From Chrysomallon squamiferum (lineage: Eukaryota; Mollusca; Gastropoda; Neomphalida; Peltospiridae), in contig CM022666.1 of assembly GCA_012295275.1 (NCBI GenBank), positions 10,073,002 to 10,137,001 of the forward strand: a stretch of 64,000 bases of DNA, given 5' to 3'. How positions within the stretch are numbered: the stretch's first letter is position 1; each line of letters starts with the position of its first letter. Below, one piece after another: positions 39,983-54,240 of the stretch. Position numbers and translations under genes: made by a program. The notes beneath the pieces are model-generated. The model did no database searches. It had not been told where the DNA came from and was given only the letters and a program-made list of their open reading frames with translations.

Positions 39983-40718
39983 GCTAACCTAGGACATTAG
40001 TTAAATACTTACTTACATTCTTACTCACATAATTGTAAATGTACTGACTTGCATTCTCTCTTACTTAGGTACTTGCTTCCTTTGCCACTTAGGTCATTAT
40101 TTACGTAATTACTTAATTTATTTATTACTTAGATAATTGTTAATGTACTTACTTGCATTCTCACTTACTTTGAAACTTGCATCATTGCTTACTTAGGTCA
40201 TTATTTACTTACTTACTTAATTTATTTGTTATTTAGATAATTGGTAATGTACTTACTTAGGTTACAATTTACTTACTTATTCTCTTCCTTGCTAACTTAG
40301 GTCATTAGTTAAGTACTTAGATACATTCTTACTCACATAATTGTAAAGGTACTGACTTGCATTCTGACTTACTTAGTTACTTGCTTCCTTGCTTACTTAG
40401 GTCATTATTTACGTAATTACTTAATTTATTTATTACTTAGATAATTGTTAATGTACTTACTTGCATTCTCACTTTTAGGACTTAAACTTGCATCCTTGCT
40501 TAGTTAGGTCATTATTTACTTACTTAATACTTAATTTATTCTTTAGTTAATTTAGATAATTCTTAAATGCACTAACTTGCATTTCCTTTTACTTAGTTCC
40601 TCTAGTTCTTACCTTAGTCATTATTTATTTACGTATACTTACTTACTTTCTTTCTTAGTTAGATAATTGTTAATGTAATTTACTTTAGGTTACTATTTTA
40701 CTAACTTATTCTCTTCCT
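39983..40718 (-). repeat. Hybrid unit: 10-monomer unit lacking the D-C-B trimer
   Basis: The unit starts like a 10-monomer unit: G, F, E (TTGGTAATG near 40,250) and G' (AGATACATTC with TTGTAAAGGTAC near 40,340), then F' near 40,440. After the E' body (TGCTTAGTTAGGTCATT) the next core, near 40,560, leads straight into an A body (TTTACTTAGTTCCTC, then TCTTAGTTAGATAATTG near 40,660). D, C and B are absent. The length of about 736 bp fits 1,020 minus 304 with some small insertions. E' and B are both type 1, so the exchange joined equivalent monomers. Confidence 0.65.
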
Positions 40719-40773
40719 TGCTTAGGGACATTAGTTAAATACTTACTTACATTCTTACTCACATAATTGTAAA

Positions 40774-42060
40774 TGTACTGACTTCCATTCTGATTTACTT
40801 AGTTACTTGCTTCCTTGCTTACTTAGGTCACTATTTACGTAATTACTTAATTTATTTATTACTTAGATAATTGTTAATGTACTTACTTGCATTCTCACTT
40901 ACTTAGAAACTTGCATCCTTGCTTACTTAGGTTCTTATTTAGATAATTGTTATTAATTAGGTTAATATTACTTAAATTATTTGTTATTTAGATAATTGGT
41001 AAATGTACTTTGCTTATTTTACCTTACTTAGTTATTCTCCTTCCAACTTAGGTCATTATTTAAATACTTACTTACATTCTTACTTACATAATTGTTAATG
41101 TACTTACTTTGCATTCTCATTATTTAGTTTACTTGCTTCCTTGCTTACTTAGGTCATTATTTAGGTAATTACTAAATTTTTATTTGTTACTTAGATAATT
41201 GTTAATGTACTTACTTGCATTCTCGCTTTACTTAGGTAACTTGCTCTCCTTGCTTACTTAGGTCATTATTTACGTACTTAATTTATTTCTTACTTAGATA
41301 ATTGTTAATGTACTTAATTTGCATTTTACCTTAGTTCCTCCTTCCCTTCTTATTTCTTAGGTCATTATTTACTTACTTACTTAATTTATTTCTTAGTTAG
41401 ATAATTGTTAATGTACTTACTTAGGTTTACTAATTTACTAACTTACTTTACTTACTTCCTCTTTGCTTAACCTAGGACATTAGTTAAATACTTACTTACA
41501 TTCTTACTCACATAATTGTAAATGTACTGACTTGCATTCTCTCTTACTTAGTTACTTGCTTCCTTGCTTACTTAGGTCATTATTTACGTAATTACTTAAT
41601 TTATTTATTACTTAGATAATTGTTAATGTACTTACTTGCATTCTCACTTACTTAGAAACTTGCATACTTGCTTACTTAGGTCATTATATACTTACTTACT
41701 TAATTTGTTTCTTAGTTAGATAATTGTTAATGTACTTACTTAGGTTACTATTTACTTACTTATTCTCTTCCTCGCTAACTTAGGTCACTAGTTAAACACT
41801 TACTCACATTCTTACTCACATAATTGTTAATGTAATGACTAGCATTCTCACTTACTTAGTTACTTGTTTCCTTCCTTATTTAGCTCACTATTTACGTAAG
41901 TACTAAATTTATTTCTTACTTAGATAATTGTTAACGTACTTACTTGCATTCTCACTAACTTATTAACTTGCATCCTTGCTTACTTAGGTCATTATTTACG
42001 TACTTAATTACGTTCTTACTTAGATAATTGTTAATGTACAAATTTGCATTTTACCTTAGT
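40774..42060 (-). repeat. Island of block 1-type sequence inside block 3
   Basis: Several strings match the reverse complement of block 1 and not the surrounding block 3 units. They are TTCCATTCTGATTTACTTAG and GGTCACTATTTACGTAATTA in F at 40,780-40,850; GCATACTTGC and TCATTATATACTTAC in E at 41,660; TTAGTTAGATAATTGTTAATG for the E core; CTCGCTAACTTAGGTCACTA and GTAATGACTAGCATTC in D at 41,770-41,845; and TTCCTTCCTTATTTAGCTCA in C near 41,870. The two units concerned are 7-monomer, as in block 1. Small indels blur about 40,930-41,460. Confidence 0.75.
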
Positions 42061-43849
42061 TCCTCGCTTCCTTCCTACACCAACTTAGATCATTTTTACT
42101 TACGTACTTTTACTTCCTTTCACTTTCTTTATTTAGTTAGATAATTGTTAATGTACTTGTTAATGTTACTTAGGTTTCTATTTACTAACTTACTCTGCCC
42201 TTTGCTTTAGTAGGACATTAGTTAAATACTTACTTACATTCTTACTCACATAATTGTAAATGTACTGACTTGCATTCTCTCTTACTTAGGTACTTGCTTC
42301 CTTGGTTACTTAGGTCATTATTTACGTAATTACTTAATTTATTTATTACTTAGATAATTGTTAATGTACTTACTTGCATTCTCACTTACTTTGAAACTTG
42401 CATCCTTGCTTACTTAGGTCATTATTTACTTACTTACTTAATTTATTTGTTATTTAGATAATTGGTAATGTACTTACTTATTCTCCTTACTTTACTATTT
42501 ACTTATTTATTCTCTTCTCCTTGCTAACTTAGGTCATTAGTTAAGTTACTACATTACTTACATTCTTACTTACATAATTGTTAATTCTTACTGATAAATT
42601 GTTAATGTACTGACTTCTATTCTCACTTACTTAGTTACTTGTTTCCTTGCTTACTTAGGTCATTATTTAGGTAAGTACTAAATTTATTTCTTACTTAGAT
42701 AATTGTTAACGTACTTACTTGCATTCTCACTGACTTACTAACTTGCATCCTTGCTTACTTAGGTGATTATTTACGTACTTAATTACGTTCTTACTTAGAT
42801 AATTGTTAATGTACAAATTTGCATTTTACACTTAGTTCCTCGCTTCCTTACCAACTTAGATCATTATTTACGTACTTACTTACTTTCTTTCTTAGTTAGA
42901 TAATTGTTAATGTACTTACTTAGGTTACTATTTACTAACTTACTCGCTTACTTGCTAACCTAGGACATTAGTTAAATACTTACTTACATTCTTACTCACA
43001 TAATTGTAAATGTACTGACTTGCATTCTGACTTACTTAGTTACTTGCTTCCTTGCTTACTTAGGTCATTATTTACGTAATTACTTAATTTATTTATTACT
43101 TAGATAATTGTTAATGTACTTACTTGCATTCTCACTTACTTTGAAACTTGCATCCTTGCTTACTTAGGTCATTATTTACTTACTTACTTAATTTATTTGT
43201 TATTTAGATAATTGGTAATGTACTTACTTAGGTTACTATTTACTTACTTATTCTCTTCCTTGCTAACTTAGGTCATTAGTTAAGTACTTACTTACATTCT
43301 TACTCACATAATTGTTAATGTACTGACTTGCATTCTCACTTACTTAGTTACTTGTTTCCTTGCTTACTTAGGTCATTATTTACGTAATTACTTAATTTAT
43401 TTATTACTTAGATAATTGTTAATGTACTTACTTGCATTCTCACTTACTTTGAAACTTGCATCCTTGCTTAGTTAGGTCATTATTTACTTACTTACTTAAT
43501 TTATTTGTTATTTAGATAATTGGTAATGTACAGGTCATTATTTTCATAAGTACTTACTTAAAGTTCTTAGGCTTAGGTTACTTTTACTTACTTATTCTCT
43601 TCCTTGCTAACTTAGGTCATTAGTTAAGTACTTACTTATCTTACATTCTTACTCACATAATTGTTAATGTACTGACTTCTATTCTCACTTACTTAGTTAC
43701 TTGTTTCCTTGCTTACTTAGGTCATTATTTAGGTAAGTACTTAATTTATTTCTTACTTAGATAATTGTTAATGTACTTACTTGCATTCTCACTGACTTAC
43801 TTAAACTTGCATCCTTGCTTACTTAGGTCATTTATTTACGTAATTAATT

Positions 43850-44700
43850 AATTTTTTTATTTTAGATAATTGTTAATGTACTGAATTTGCATTTTACCTT
43901 TTAGTTCCTCTCTTCCTTGCCAACTTAGGTCATTATTTACTCCCTTACTTACTTTCTTAGTTAGATAATTGTTAATGTACTTACTTAGGTTACTATTTAC
44001 TTACTTACTTATTTTCCTTGCTAACCTAGGACATTAGTTAAATTACTTACTTTATTTCCTTACTTACTTATTGTTAATGTTAACTTGTTTTCTTAGAAAC
44101 TTGCCAATGATTTGCTTACTTAGGTCATTATTTTACCCCTTACTTAATTTATTTGTTATTTAGATAATTGTTAATGTACTTACTTGCATTCTTATTTACT
44201 TTACTTACATCATTCCTACTAACTTAGGTCATTATTAAGTACTTACTTACATTTTTGTTATTTAGATAATTGTTAATGTACTTACTTGGTTATTCTCACT
44301 TAGTTTGACTTTCTTTTGCTTACTTAGGTCATTATTTACGTAATTAAATTTATTTCTTACTTACATAATTGTTAAATGTACTTACTTTACTCAGTTCTCA
44401 CTTGTTTACTTCCTTCCTTACTTAGGTTCATTTAGGTAATTATTTTTACCAATTACTTACATTTATTGTTTAGATAATTGTTAATGTACTTTGATTTCTT
44501 TTACTTAGTTCCTTGCTTTGTTTAATTTACTTAATTAGTTTTATTTACTTACTTAATTTTTTACTGTTCCTTACTTAATTGTTAATGTACTTACTTAGGT
44601 TAATTGTTACTTTACTTATTTTACCCTTGCTAACTTAGGTCATTAGTTAAATACTTAATTTATTTATTCTTACTCACATAATTGTAAAATGTACTTACTT
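43850..44700 (-). repeat. Decayed patch in block 3
   Basis: Core boxes are still spaced roughly 100 bp apart, but bodies are reduced to TTACTTAC-type simple sequence with extra T. G, F and E markers around 44,040-44,640 are hard to assign. This explains the 1,391-bp register interval from 44020 to 45411. A second scrambled stretch lies at 45,010-45,190, where two core boxes are only about 30 bp apart. Confidence 0.55.
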
Positions 44701-46559
44701 GCATTCCTGACTTTACTTAGTTACTTGCTTCCTTGCTTACTTAGGTCATTATTTACGTAATTACTTAATTTATTTATTACTTAGATAATTGTTAATGTAC
44801 TTACTTGCATTCTCACTTACTTAGAAACTTGCATCATTGCTTACTTAGGTCATTATTTACTTACTTACTTAATTTATTTGTTATTTAGATAATTGGTAAT
44901 GTACTTACTTAGGTTACTATTTACTTACTTATTCTCTTCCTTGCTAACTTAGGTCATTAGTTAAGTACTTACTTACATTCTTACTCACATAATTGTTAAT
45001 GTACTGACTTCTATTCTTACTTCTCTTACTTAACTTAGTTCATTAGTTAAGTTTCCTTACATTCTTACTTAGGTCATTGTTTATTAATTTACTACTTTGC
45101 TTTTAATTTATTTCGCTTACTTAGATAATTGTTAATTTATTTCTTACTTAGATAATTGTTAAATGTATTCTCATTCTCACTTACTTACTTACTTGCATCC
45201 TTGCTTACTTAGGTCATTATTTACGTTACTTAATTTATTTCTTACTTAGATAATTGTTAATGTAAAAAATTTGCATTTTACTTACTTAGTTCCCTCCATC
45301 CTTGCTTACTTAGATCATTATTTACGTACTTACTTACTTATTTCTTTCTTAGTTAGATAATTGTTAATGTACTTACTTAGGTTACTATTTACTAACTTAC
45401 TCGCTTACTTGCTAACCTAGGACATTAGTTAAATACTTACTTACATTCTTACTCACATAATTGTAAATGTACTGACTTGCATTCTCTCTTACTTAGGTAC
45501 TTGCTTCCTTGGCTTACTTAGGTCATTATTTACGTAATTACTTAATTTATTTATTACTTAGATAATTGTTAATGTACTTACTTGCATTCTCACTTAGTTT
45601 GAAACTTGCATCCTTGCTTAGTTAGGTCATTATTTACTTACTTACTTAATTTATTTGTTATTTAGATAATTGGTAATGTACTTACTTAGGTTACTATTTA
45701 CTTACTTATTCTCTTCCTTGCTAACTTAGGTCATTAGTTAAGTACTTACTTACATTCTTACTCACATAATTGTTAATGTACTGACTTCTATTCTCACTTA
45801 CTTAGTTACTTGTTTCCTTGCTTACTTAGGTCATTATTTAGGTAAGTACTAAATTTATTTCTTACTTAGATAATTGTTAACGTACTTACTTGCATTCTCG
45901 CTGACTTACTAACTTGCATCCTTGCTTACTTAGGTCATTATTTACGTACTTAATTACGTTCTTACTTAGATAATTGTTAATGTACAAATTTGCATTTTAC
46001 CTTAGTTCCTCGCTTCCTTACCAACTTAGATCATTATTTACGTACTTACTTACTTTCTTTCTTAGTTAGATAATTGTTAATGTACTTACTTAGGTTACTA
46101 TTTACTAACTTACTCGCTTACTTGCTAACCTAGGACATTAGTTAAATACTTACTTACATTCTTACTCACATAATTGTAAATGTACTGACTTGCATTCTCT
46201 CTTACTTAGGTACTTGCTTCCTTGGTTACTTAGGTCATTATTTACGTAATTACTTAATTTATTTATTACTTAGATAATTGTTAATGTACTTACTTGCATT
46301 CTCACTTACTTAGAAACTTGCATCCTTGCTTACTTAGGTCATTATTTACTTACTTAATTTTATTTGTTATTTAGATAATTGGTAATGTACTTACTTAGGT
46401 TACAATTTACTTACTTATTCTCTTCCTTGCTAACTTAGGTCATTAGTTAAGTACTTACTTACATTCTTACTCACATAATTGTAAATGTACTGACTTGCAT
46501 TCTGACTTACTTAGTTACTTGCTTCCTTGCTTACTTAGGTCATTATTTACGTAATTACT

Positions 46560-46760
46560 TAATTTATTTTTACTTAGATAATTGTTAATAATTTACTCAA
46601 TTAGCATTTACTTCTTAATTACTTATAATTTAATTTACTAATTCTACTTACTTAGAAAATTTTCCTTTACTCATTATTACTTATTTATTAGATAATTCCT
46701 ACTTAGGTTAACTTAGGTCATTATCTAAGTACTTTAGGTACATTATTTAAATACTTACTC
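46560..46760 (-). repeat. Scrambled F-E segment in block 3
   Basis: After a regular F body the sequence breaks into short T/A-rich pieces (ATTTACTCAATTAGCATTTA, ATTACTTATAATTTAATTTAC) before normal order resumes near 46,750 with TACTCACATAATTGTAAATG. The core boxes for E and the neighbouring monomer are lost. There is no recognisable foreign sequence. Confidence 0.55.
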
Positions 46761-49700
46761 ACATAATTGTAAATGTACTGACTTGCATTCTCACTTACTT
46801 AGTTACTTGCTTCCTTGCTTACTTAGGTCATTATTTACGTAATTACTTAATTTATTTATTACTTAGATAATTGTTAATGTACTTACTTGCATTCTCACTT
46901 ACTTTGAAACTTGCATCCTTGCTTACTTAGGTCATTATTTACTTACTTACTTAATTTATTTGTTATTTAGATAATTGTTATTAATGTACTTACTTTTACT
47001 TACTTACTTCCTCCTTTCCTTGCTAACTTAGGTCATTATTTAAGTACTTACTTACTTTTTTTTCTTACTTACATAATTGTTAATGTACTGACTTGCATTC
47101 TCACTTTACTTAGTTACTTGTTCCTTGCTTACTTAGGTCATTATTTAGGTAAGTACTAAATTTATTTCTTACTTAGATAATTGTTAACGTACTTACTTGC
47201 ATTCTCGCTGACTTAGTAACTTGCATCCTTGCTTACTTAGGTGATTATTTACGTAATTAATTAATTTATTTATTACTTAGATAATTGTTAATGTACAAAT
47301 TTGCATTTTCACTTAGTTCCTTGCATCCTTGCTTAGTTAGGTCATTATTTACTTACTTACTTAATTTATTTGTTATTTAGATAATTGGTAATGTACTTAC
47401 TTAGGTTACTATTTACTTACTTATTCTCTTCCTTGCTAACTTAGGTCATTAGTTAAGTACTTACTTACATTCTTACTCACATAATTGTAAATGTACTGAC
47501 TTGCATTCTCTCTTACTTAGTTACTTGCTTCCTTGGTTACTTAGGTCATTATTTACGTAATTACTTAATTTATTTATTACTTAGATAATTGTTAATGTAC
47601 TTACTTGCATTCTCACTTACTTTGAAACTTGCATCATTGCTTACTTAGGTCATTATTTACTTACTTACTTAATTTATTTGTTATTTAGATAATTGGTAAT
47701 GTACTTACTTAGGTTACTATTTACTTACTTATTCTCTTCCTTGCTAACTTAGGTCATTAGTTAAGTACTTAGATACATTCTTACTCACATAATTGTTAAT
47801 GTACTGACTTGCATTCTCACTTACTTAGTTACTTGTTTCCTTGCTTACTTATTTACTTAGGTCATTATTTTGTACTTATTTAATGTAAGTACTTAAATTT
47901 ATTTATTACTTAGATAATTGTTAACGTACTTACTTTTCTCACTGACTTACTAACTTGCATCCTTGCTTACTTAGGTGATTATTTACGTAATTAATTACGT
48001 TCTTACTTAGATAATTGTTAATGTACAAATTTGCATTTTACCTTAGTTCCTCGCTTCCTTACCAACTTAGATCATTATTTACGTACTTACTTACTTTATT
48101 TCTTTCTTAGTTAGATAATTGTTAATGTACTTACTTAGGTTACTATTTACTAACTTACTCGCTTACTTGCTAACCTAGGACATTAGTTAAATACTTACTT
48201 ACATTCTTACTCACATAATTGTAAATGTACTGACTTGCATTCTCTCTTACTTAGGTACTTGCTTCCTTGGTTACTTAGGTCATTATTTATTTACTTAATT
48301 ACTTAATTTATTTTGTTTACTTAGATAATTGTTAATTACACTTACTTGCATTTTATTTAAATACTTACTTACATTATTTGTTACACTAATTGAAACTTTG
48401 CATTCTTGCTTACTTAGGTCATTATTTACTTACTTACTTAATTTATTTGTTATTTAGATAATTGGTAATGTACTTACTTAGGTTACTATTTACTTACTTA
48501 TTCTCTTCCTTGCTAACTTAGGTCATTAGTTAAGTACTTAGATACATTCTTACTCACATAATTAAATGTACTGACTTGCATTCTGACTTACTTAGTTACA
48601 ACACTTCCTTCCTTACTTGCTTCCTTATTTACTTAGGTCATTATTTACGATAATTGTAATTTATTTTTGACTTACTTAGATAGGTCATTATTTGTTAATG
48701 TACTTTATTTGCATTCTCAGATAATTACTAATGTACTTACTTGCATTCTCACTTACTTAGAAACTTGCATCCTTGCTTAGTTAGGTCATTATTTACTTAC
48801 TTACTTAATTTATTTGTTATTTAGATAATTGGTAATGTACTTACTTAGGTTACTATTTACTTACTTATTCTCTTCCTTGCTAACTTAGGTCATTAGTTAA
48901 GTACTTACTTACATTGTTACTCACATAATTGTTAATGTACTGACTTCTATTCTCACTTACTTAGTTACTTGTTTCCTTGCTTACTTAGGTCATTATTTAG
49001 GTAAGTACTAAATTTATTTCTTACTTAGATAATTGTTAACGTACTTACTTGCATTCTCGCTGACTTACTAACTTGCATCCTTGCTTACTTAGGTGATTAT
49101 TTACGTACTTAATTACGTTCTTACTTACATAATTGTTAATGTACAAATTTGCATTTTACCTTAGTTCCTCGCTTCCTTACCAACTTAGATCATTATTTAC
49201 GTTCTTACTTACTTTCTTTCTTAGTTAGATAATTGTTAATGTACTTACTTAGGTTACTATTTACTAACTTACTCGCTTACTTGCTAACCTAGGACATTAG
49301 TTAAATACTTACTTACATTCTTACTCACATAATTGTAAATGTACTGACTTGCATTCTCTTACTTAGTTACTTGCTTCCTTGCTTACTTAGGTCATTATTT
49401 ACGTAATTACTTAATTTATTTATTACTTAGATAATTGTTAATGTACTTACTTGCATTCTCACTTACTTAGAAACTTGCATCATTGCTTACTTAGGTCATT
49501 ATTTACTTACTTACTTAATTTATTTGTTATTTAGATAATTGGTAATGTACTTACTTAGGTTACAATTTACTTACTTATTCTCTTCCTTGCTAACTTAGGT
49601 CATTAGTTAAGTACTTAGATACATTCTTACTCACATAATTGTAAATGTACTGACTTGCATTCTCACTTACTTAGTTACTTGCTTCCTTGCTTACTTAGGT

Positions 49701-51352
49701 CATTATTTACGTAATTACTTAATTTATTTTGTACTTAGATAATTGTTAATGTACTTACTTGCATTCTCACTTACTTTGAAACTTGCATCCTTGCTTAGTT
49801 AGGTCATTATTTACTTACTTACTTAATTTATTTGTTATTTAGATAATTGGTAATGTACTTACTTAGGTTACTATTTACTTACTTATTCTCTTCCTTGCTA
49901 ACTTAGGTCATTAGTTAAGTACTTACTTACATTCTTACTCACATAATTGTTAATGTACTGACTTGCATTCTCACTTACTTAGTTACTTGCTTTCCTTGCT
50001 TACTTAGGTCATTATTTAGGTAATTACTAAATTTATTTCTTACTTAGATAATTGTTAACGTACTTACTTGCATTCTTACTTTGCATTCTCACTGACTTAG
50101 AAACTTGCATCCTTGCTTACTTAGGTCATTATTTACGTAATTAATTACGTTCTTACTTACATAATTGTTAATGTACAAATTGCATTTTACCTTAGTTCCT
50201 TTGATTTTCCTTACCAACTTAGATCATTATTTACTTAATTACTTAATTACTTACTTTGCATTTCTTTCTTAGTTAGATAATTTATTTAATGTACTTACTT
50301 AGGTTACTATTTACTAACTTACTCGCTTACTTGCTAACCTAGGACATTAGTTAAATACTTACTTACATTCTTACTCACATAATTGTAAATGTACTGACTT
50401 GCATTCTCTCTTACTTAGGTACTTGCTTCCTTGGTTACTTAGGTCATTATTTACGTAATTACTTAATTTATTTATTACTTAGATAATTGTTAATGTACTT
50501 ACTTGCATTCTCACTTACTTTGAAACTTGCATCATTGCTTACTTAGGTCATTATTTACTTACTTACTTAATTTATTTGTTATTTAGATAATTGGTAATGT
50601 ACTTACTTAGGTTACAATTTACTTACTTATTCTCTTCCTTGCTAACTTAGGTCATTAGTTAAGTACTTAGATACATTCTTACTCACATAATTGTAAATGT
50701 ACTGACTTGCATTCTGACTTACTTAGTTACTTGCTTCCTTGCTTACTTAGGTCATTATTTACGTAATTACTTAATTTATTTATTACTTAGATAATTGTTA
50801 ATGTACTTACTTGCATTCTCACTTACTTTGAAACTTGCATCCTTGCTTAGTTAGGTCATTATTTACTTACTTACTTAATTTATTTGTTATTTAGATAATT
50901 GGTAATGTACTTACTTAGGTTACTATTTACTTACTTATTCTCTTCCTTGCTAACTTAGGTCATTAGTTAAGTACTTACTTACATTATTACTCACATAATT
51001 GTTAATGTACTGACTTGCATTCTCACTTACTTAGTTACTTGTTTCCTTGCTTACTTAGGTCATTATTTAGGTAAGTACTAAATTTATTTCTTACTTAGAT
51101 AATTGTTAACGTACTTACTTGCATTCTCGCTGACTTACTAACTTGCATCCTTGCTTACTTAGGTGATTATTTACGTACTTAATTACGTTCTTACTTACAT
51201 AATTGTTAATGTACAAATTTGCATTTTACCTTAGTTCCTCGCTTCCTTACCAACTTAGATCATTATTTACGTACTTACTTACTTTCTTTCTTAGTTAGAT
51301 AATTGTTAATGTACTTACTTAGGTTACTATTTACTAACTTACTCGCTTACTT

Positions 51353-52374
51353 GCTAACCTAGGACATTAGTTAAATACTTACTTACATTCTTACTCACAT
51401 AATTGTAAATGTACTGACTTGCATTCTCTCTTACTTAGGTACTTGCTTCCTTGGTTACTTAGGTCATTATTTACGTAATTACTTAATTTATTTATTACTT
51501 AGATAATTGTTAATGTACTTACTTGCATTCTCACTTACTTTGAAACTTGCATCATTGCTTACTTAGGTCATTATTTACTTACTTACTTAATTTATTTGTT
51601 ATTTAGATAATTGGTAATGTACTTACTTAGGTTACAATTTACTTACTTATTCTCTTCCTTGCTAACTTAGGTCATTAGTTAAGTACTTAGATACATTCTT
51701 ACTCACATAATTGTAAAGGTACTGACTTGCATTCTGACTTACTTAGTTACTTGCTTCCTTGCTTACTTAGGTCATTATTTACGTAATTACTTAATTTATT
51801 TTGTACTTAGATAATTGTTAATGTACTTACTTGCATTCTCACTTACTTTGAAACTTGCATCCTTGCTTAGTTAGGTCATTATTTACTTACTTACTTAATT
51901 TATTTGTTATTTAGATAATTGGTAATGTACTTACTTAGGTTACAATTTACTTACTTATTCTCTTCCTTGCTAACTTAGGTCATTAGTTAAGTACTTACTT
52001 ACATTCTTACTCACATAATTGTTAATGTACTGACTTCATTCTTCTCACTTACTTAGTTACTTGTTTCCTTGCTTACTTAGGTCATTATTTAGGTAAGTAC
52101 TAAATTTATTTCTTACTTAGATAATTGTTAACGTACTTACTTGCATTCTCGCTGACTTACTAACTTGCATCCTTGCTTACTTAGGTGATTATTTACGTAA
52201 TTAATTACGTTCTTACTTAGATAATTGTTAATGTACAAATTTGCATTTTACCTTAGTTCCTCGCTTCCTTACCAACTTAGATCATTATTTACGTACTTAC
52301 TTACTTTCTTTCTTAGTTAGATAATTGTTAATGTACTTACTTAGGTTACTATTTACTAACTTACTCGCTTACTT
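51353..52374 (-). repeat. Clean ten-monomer unit of block 3 (1,022 bp)
   Basis: Core AATTG positions are 51401 (G), 51505 (F), 51609 (E), 51709 (G'), 51813 (F'), 51917 (E'), 52017 (D), 52123 (C), 52223 (B), 52323 (A) and 52423 (next G). All steps are 100 or 104 except D to C, which is 106 because CTTCATTCTTCTCAC replaces CTTCTATTCTCAC. The preceding unit, 50333-51352, is 1,020 bp. These two are the best model for the block 3 repeat. Confidence 0.88.
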
Positions 52375-52639
52375 GCTAACCTAGGACATTAGTTAAATAC
52401 TTACTTACATTCTTACTCACATAATTGTAAATGTACTGACTTGCATTCTCTCTTACTTAGGTACTTGCTTCCTTGGTTACTTAGGTCATTATTTACGTAA
52501 TTACTTAATTTATTTATTACTTAGATAATTGTTAATGTACTTACTTGCATTCTCACTTACTTTGAAACTTGCATCATTGCTTACTTAGGTCATTATTTAC
52601 TTACTTACTTAATTTATTTGTTATTTAGATAATTGTTAA

Positions 52640-54240
52640 TGTACTTACTTAGGTTACTTTTACTTACTTTTCTTTTTATTTAGGTCATTATTAAGTACTT
52701 AATACATTCTTACTCACATAATTGTAAATGTACTTTGTTCTTTAACTTGCTTCCTTGCTTACTTACAATTTTTAGATAATTTTTTATTGACTTACTTATT
52801 TATTCTTGCTTCTTTGCTTACTACTTAGGTCATTAGTTAAGGGTCATTAATTAGATACATTTGTTACTCACATAATTGTAAAGGTACTGACTTGCATTCT
52901 GACTTACTTAGTTACTTGCTTCCTTGCTTACTTAGGTCATTATTTACGTAATTACTTAATTTATTTATTACTTAGATAATTGTTAATGTACTTACTTGCA
53001 TTTACATTCTCACTTACTTTGAAACTTGCATCCTTGCTTACTTAGGTCATTATTTACTTACTTACTTAATTTATTTGTTATTTAGATAATTGGTAATGTA
53101 CTTACTTAGGTTACTATTTACTTACTTATTCTCTTCCTTGCTAACTTAGGTCATTAGTTAAGTACTTACTTACATTCTTACTCACATAATTGTTAATGTA
53201 CTGACTTGCATTCTCACTTACTTAGTTACTTGCTTCCTTGCTTACTTAGGTCATTATTTACGTAATTACTTAATTTATTTTCTTACTTAGATAATTGTTA
53301 ACTTCCTACTTAGATCATTAATTTACTTATTCTTATTCTCTTCTTACTTAGAAACTTGCATCCTTGCTTACTTAGGTTAGGTCATTATTTACGTAATTAC
53401 TTAATTTATTTGTTACTTAGATAATTTCTTAATGTACAATAATTGTTAATTTTACTTTTGCTTTCTCCTTGCTTCCTTGCTTTACTTAGGTCATTATTTA
53501 CGTACTTACTTAATTTATTTATTTATTTAGATAATTGTTAATGTACTTACTTAGGTTACTATTTACTTACTTACTTCTCTTCCTTGCTTACTTAGGTCAT
53601 TAGTTAAATTACTTACTTACATTATTTACTTCATAAATTGTTAATGTACTGACTTGCATTCTCTACTTACTTAGTTACTTGCTTCCTTGCTTACTTAGGT
53701 CATTATTTACGTAATTACTTTAATTTATTTACATTTTACTTAGATAATTGTTAATGTACTTACTTGCATTCTCACTTACTTACTTACTTGCATCCTTGCT
53801 TACTTAGGTCATTATTTACGTAATTTAATTTACGTTCTTACTTACTTAGATAATTGTTAATGTACAAATTTGCATTTTACTTTGCATTCTCACTTAGTTC
53901 CTTCTGCTTCCTTGCTTACTTAGGTCATTATTTACGTAAGTTACTTAATTTATTTCTTAGTTAGATAATTGTTAATGTACTTACTTAGGTTACTATTTAC
54001 TTACTTATCCTCTTCTTGCCTTAGGTTTATTTACGTACTTAGGACATTATTAAATAAATAATTACTTATTTCTTACTTTTGCATTTTATTGTTAATGTAC
54101 TGACTTAGATCATTCTTTACTTACTTAGTTACTTGCTTCTTAGTTAGATTAATGTTTACTTAGGTCATTATTTACGTAATTACTTAATTTATTTTTAGGA
54201 CTTAGATAATTGTTAATTGTTAACATAATTGTAAATGTAC
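52640..54240 (-). repeat. Extended decayed stretch in block 3
   Basis: Monomer identity is intermittently lost: about 52,650-52,860 contains fragments (TAGATAATTTTTTATTGAC), and 53,280-53,480 and 53,990-54,230 show broken or duplicated cores (TTGTTAATTGTTAACATAATTG). Clean monomers in between (for example 53,040-53,280) show the array continues. Register motifs are missing from 52375 to 55238. No gene or transposon is visible. Confidence 0.6.
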
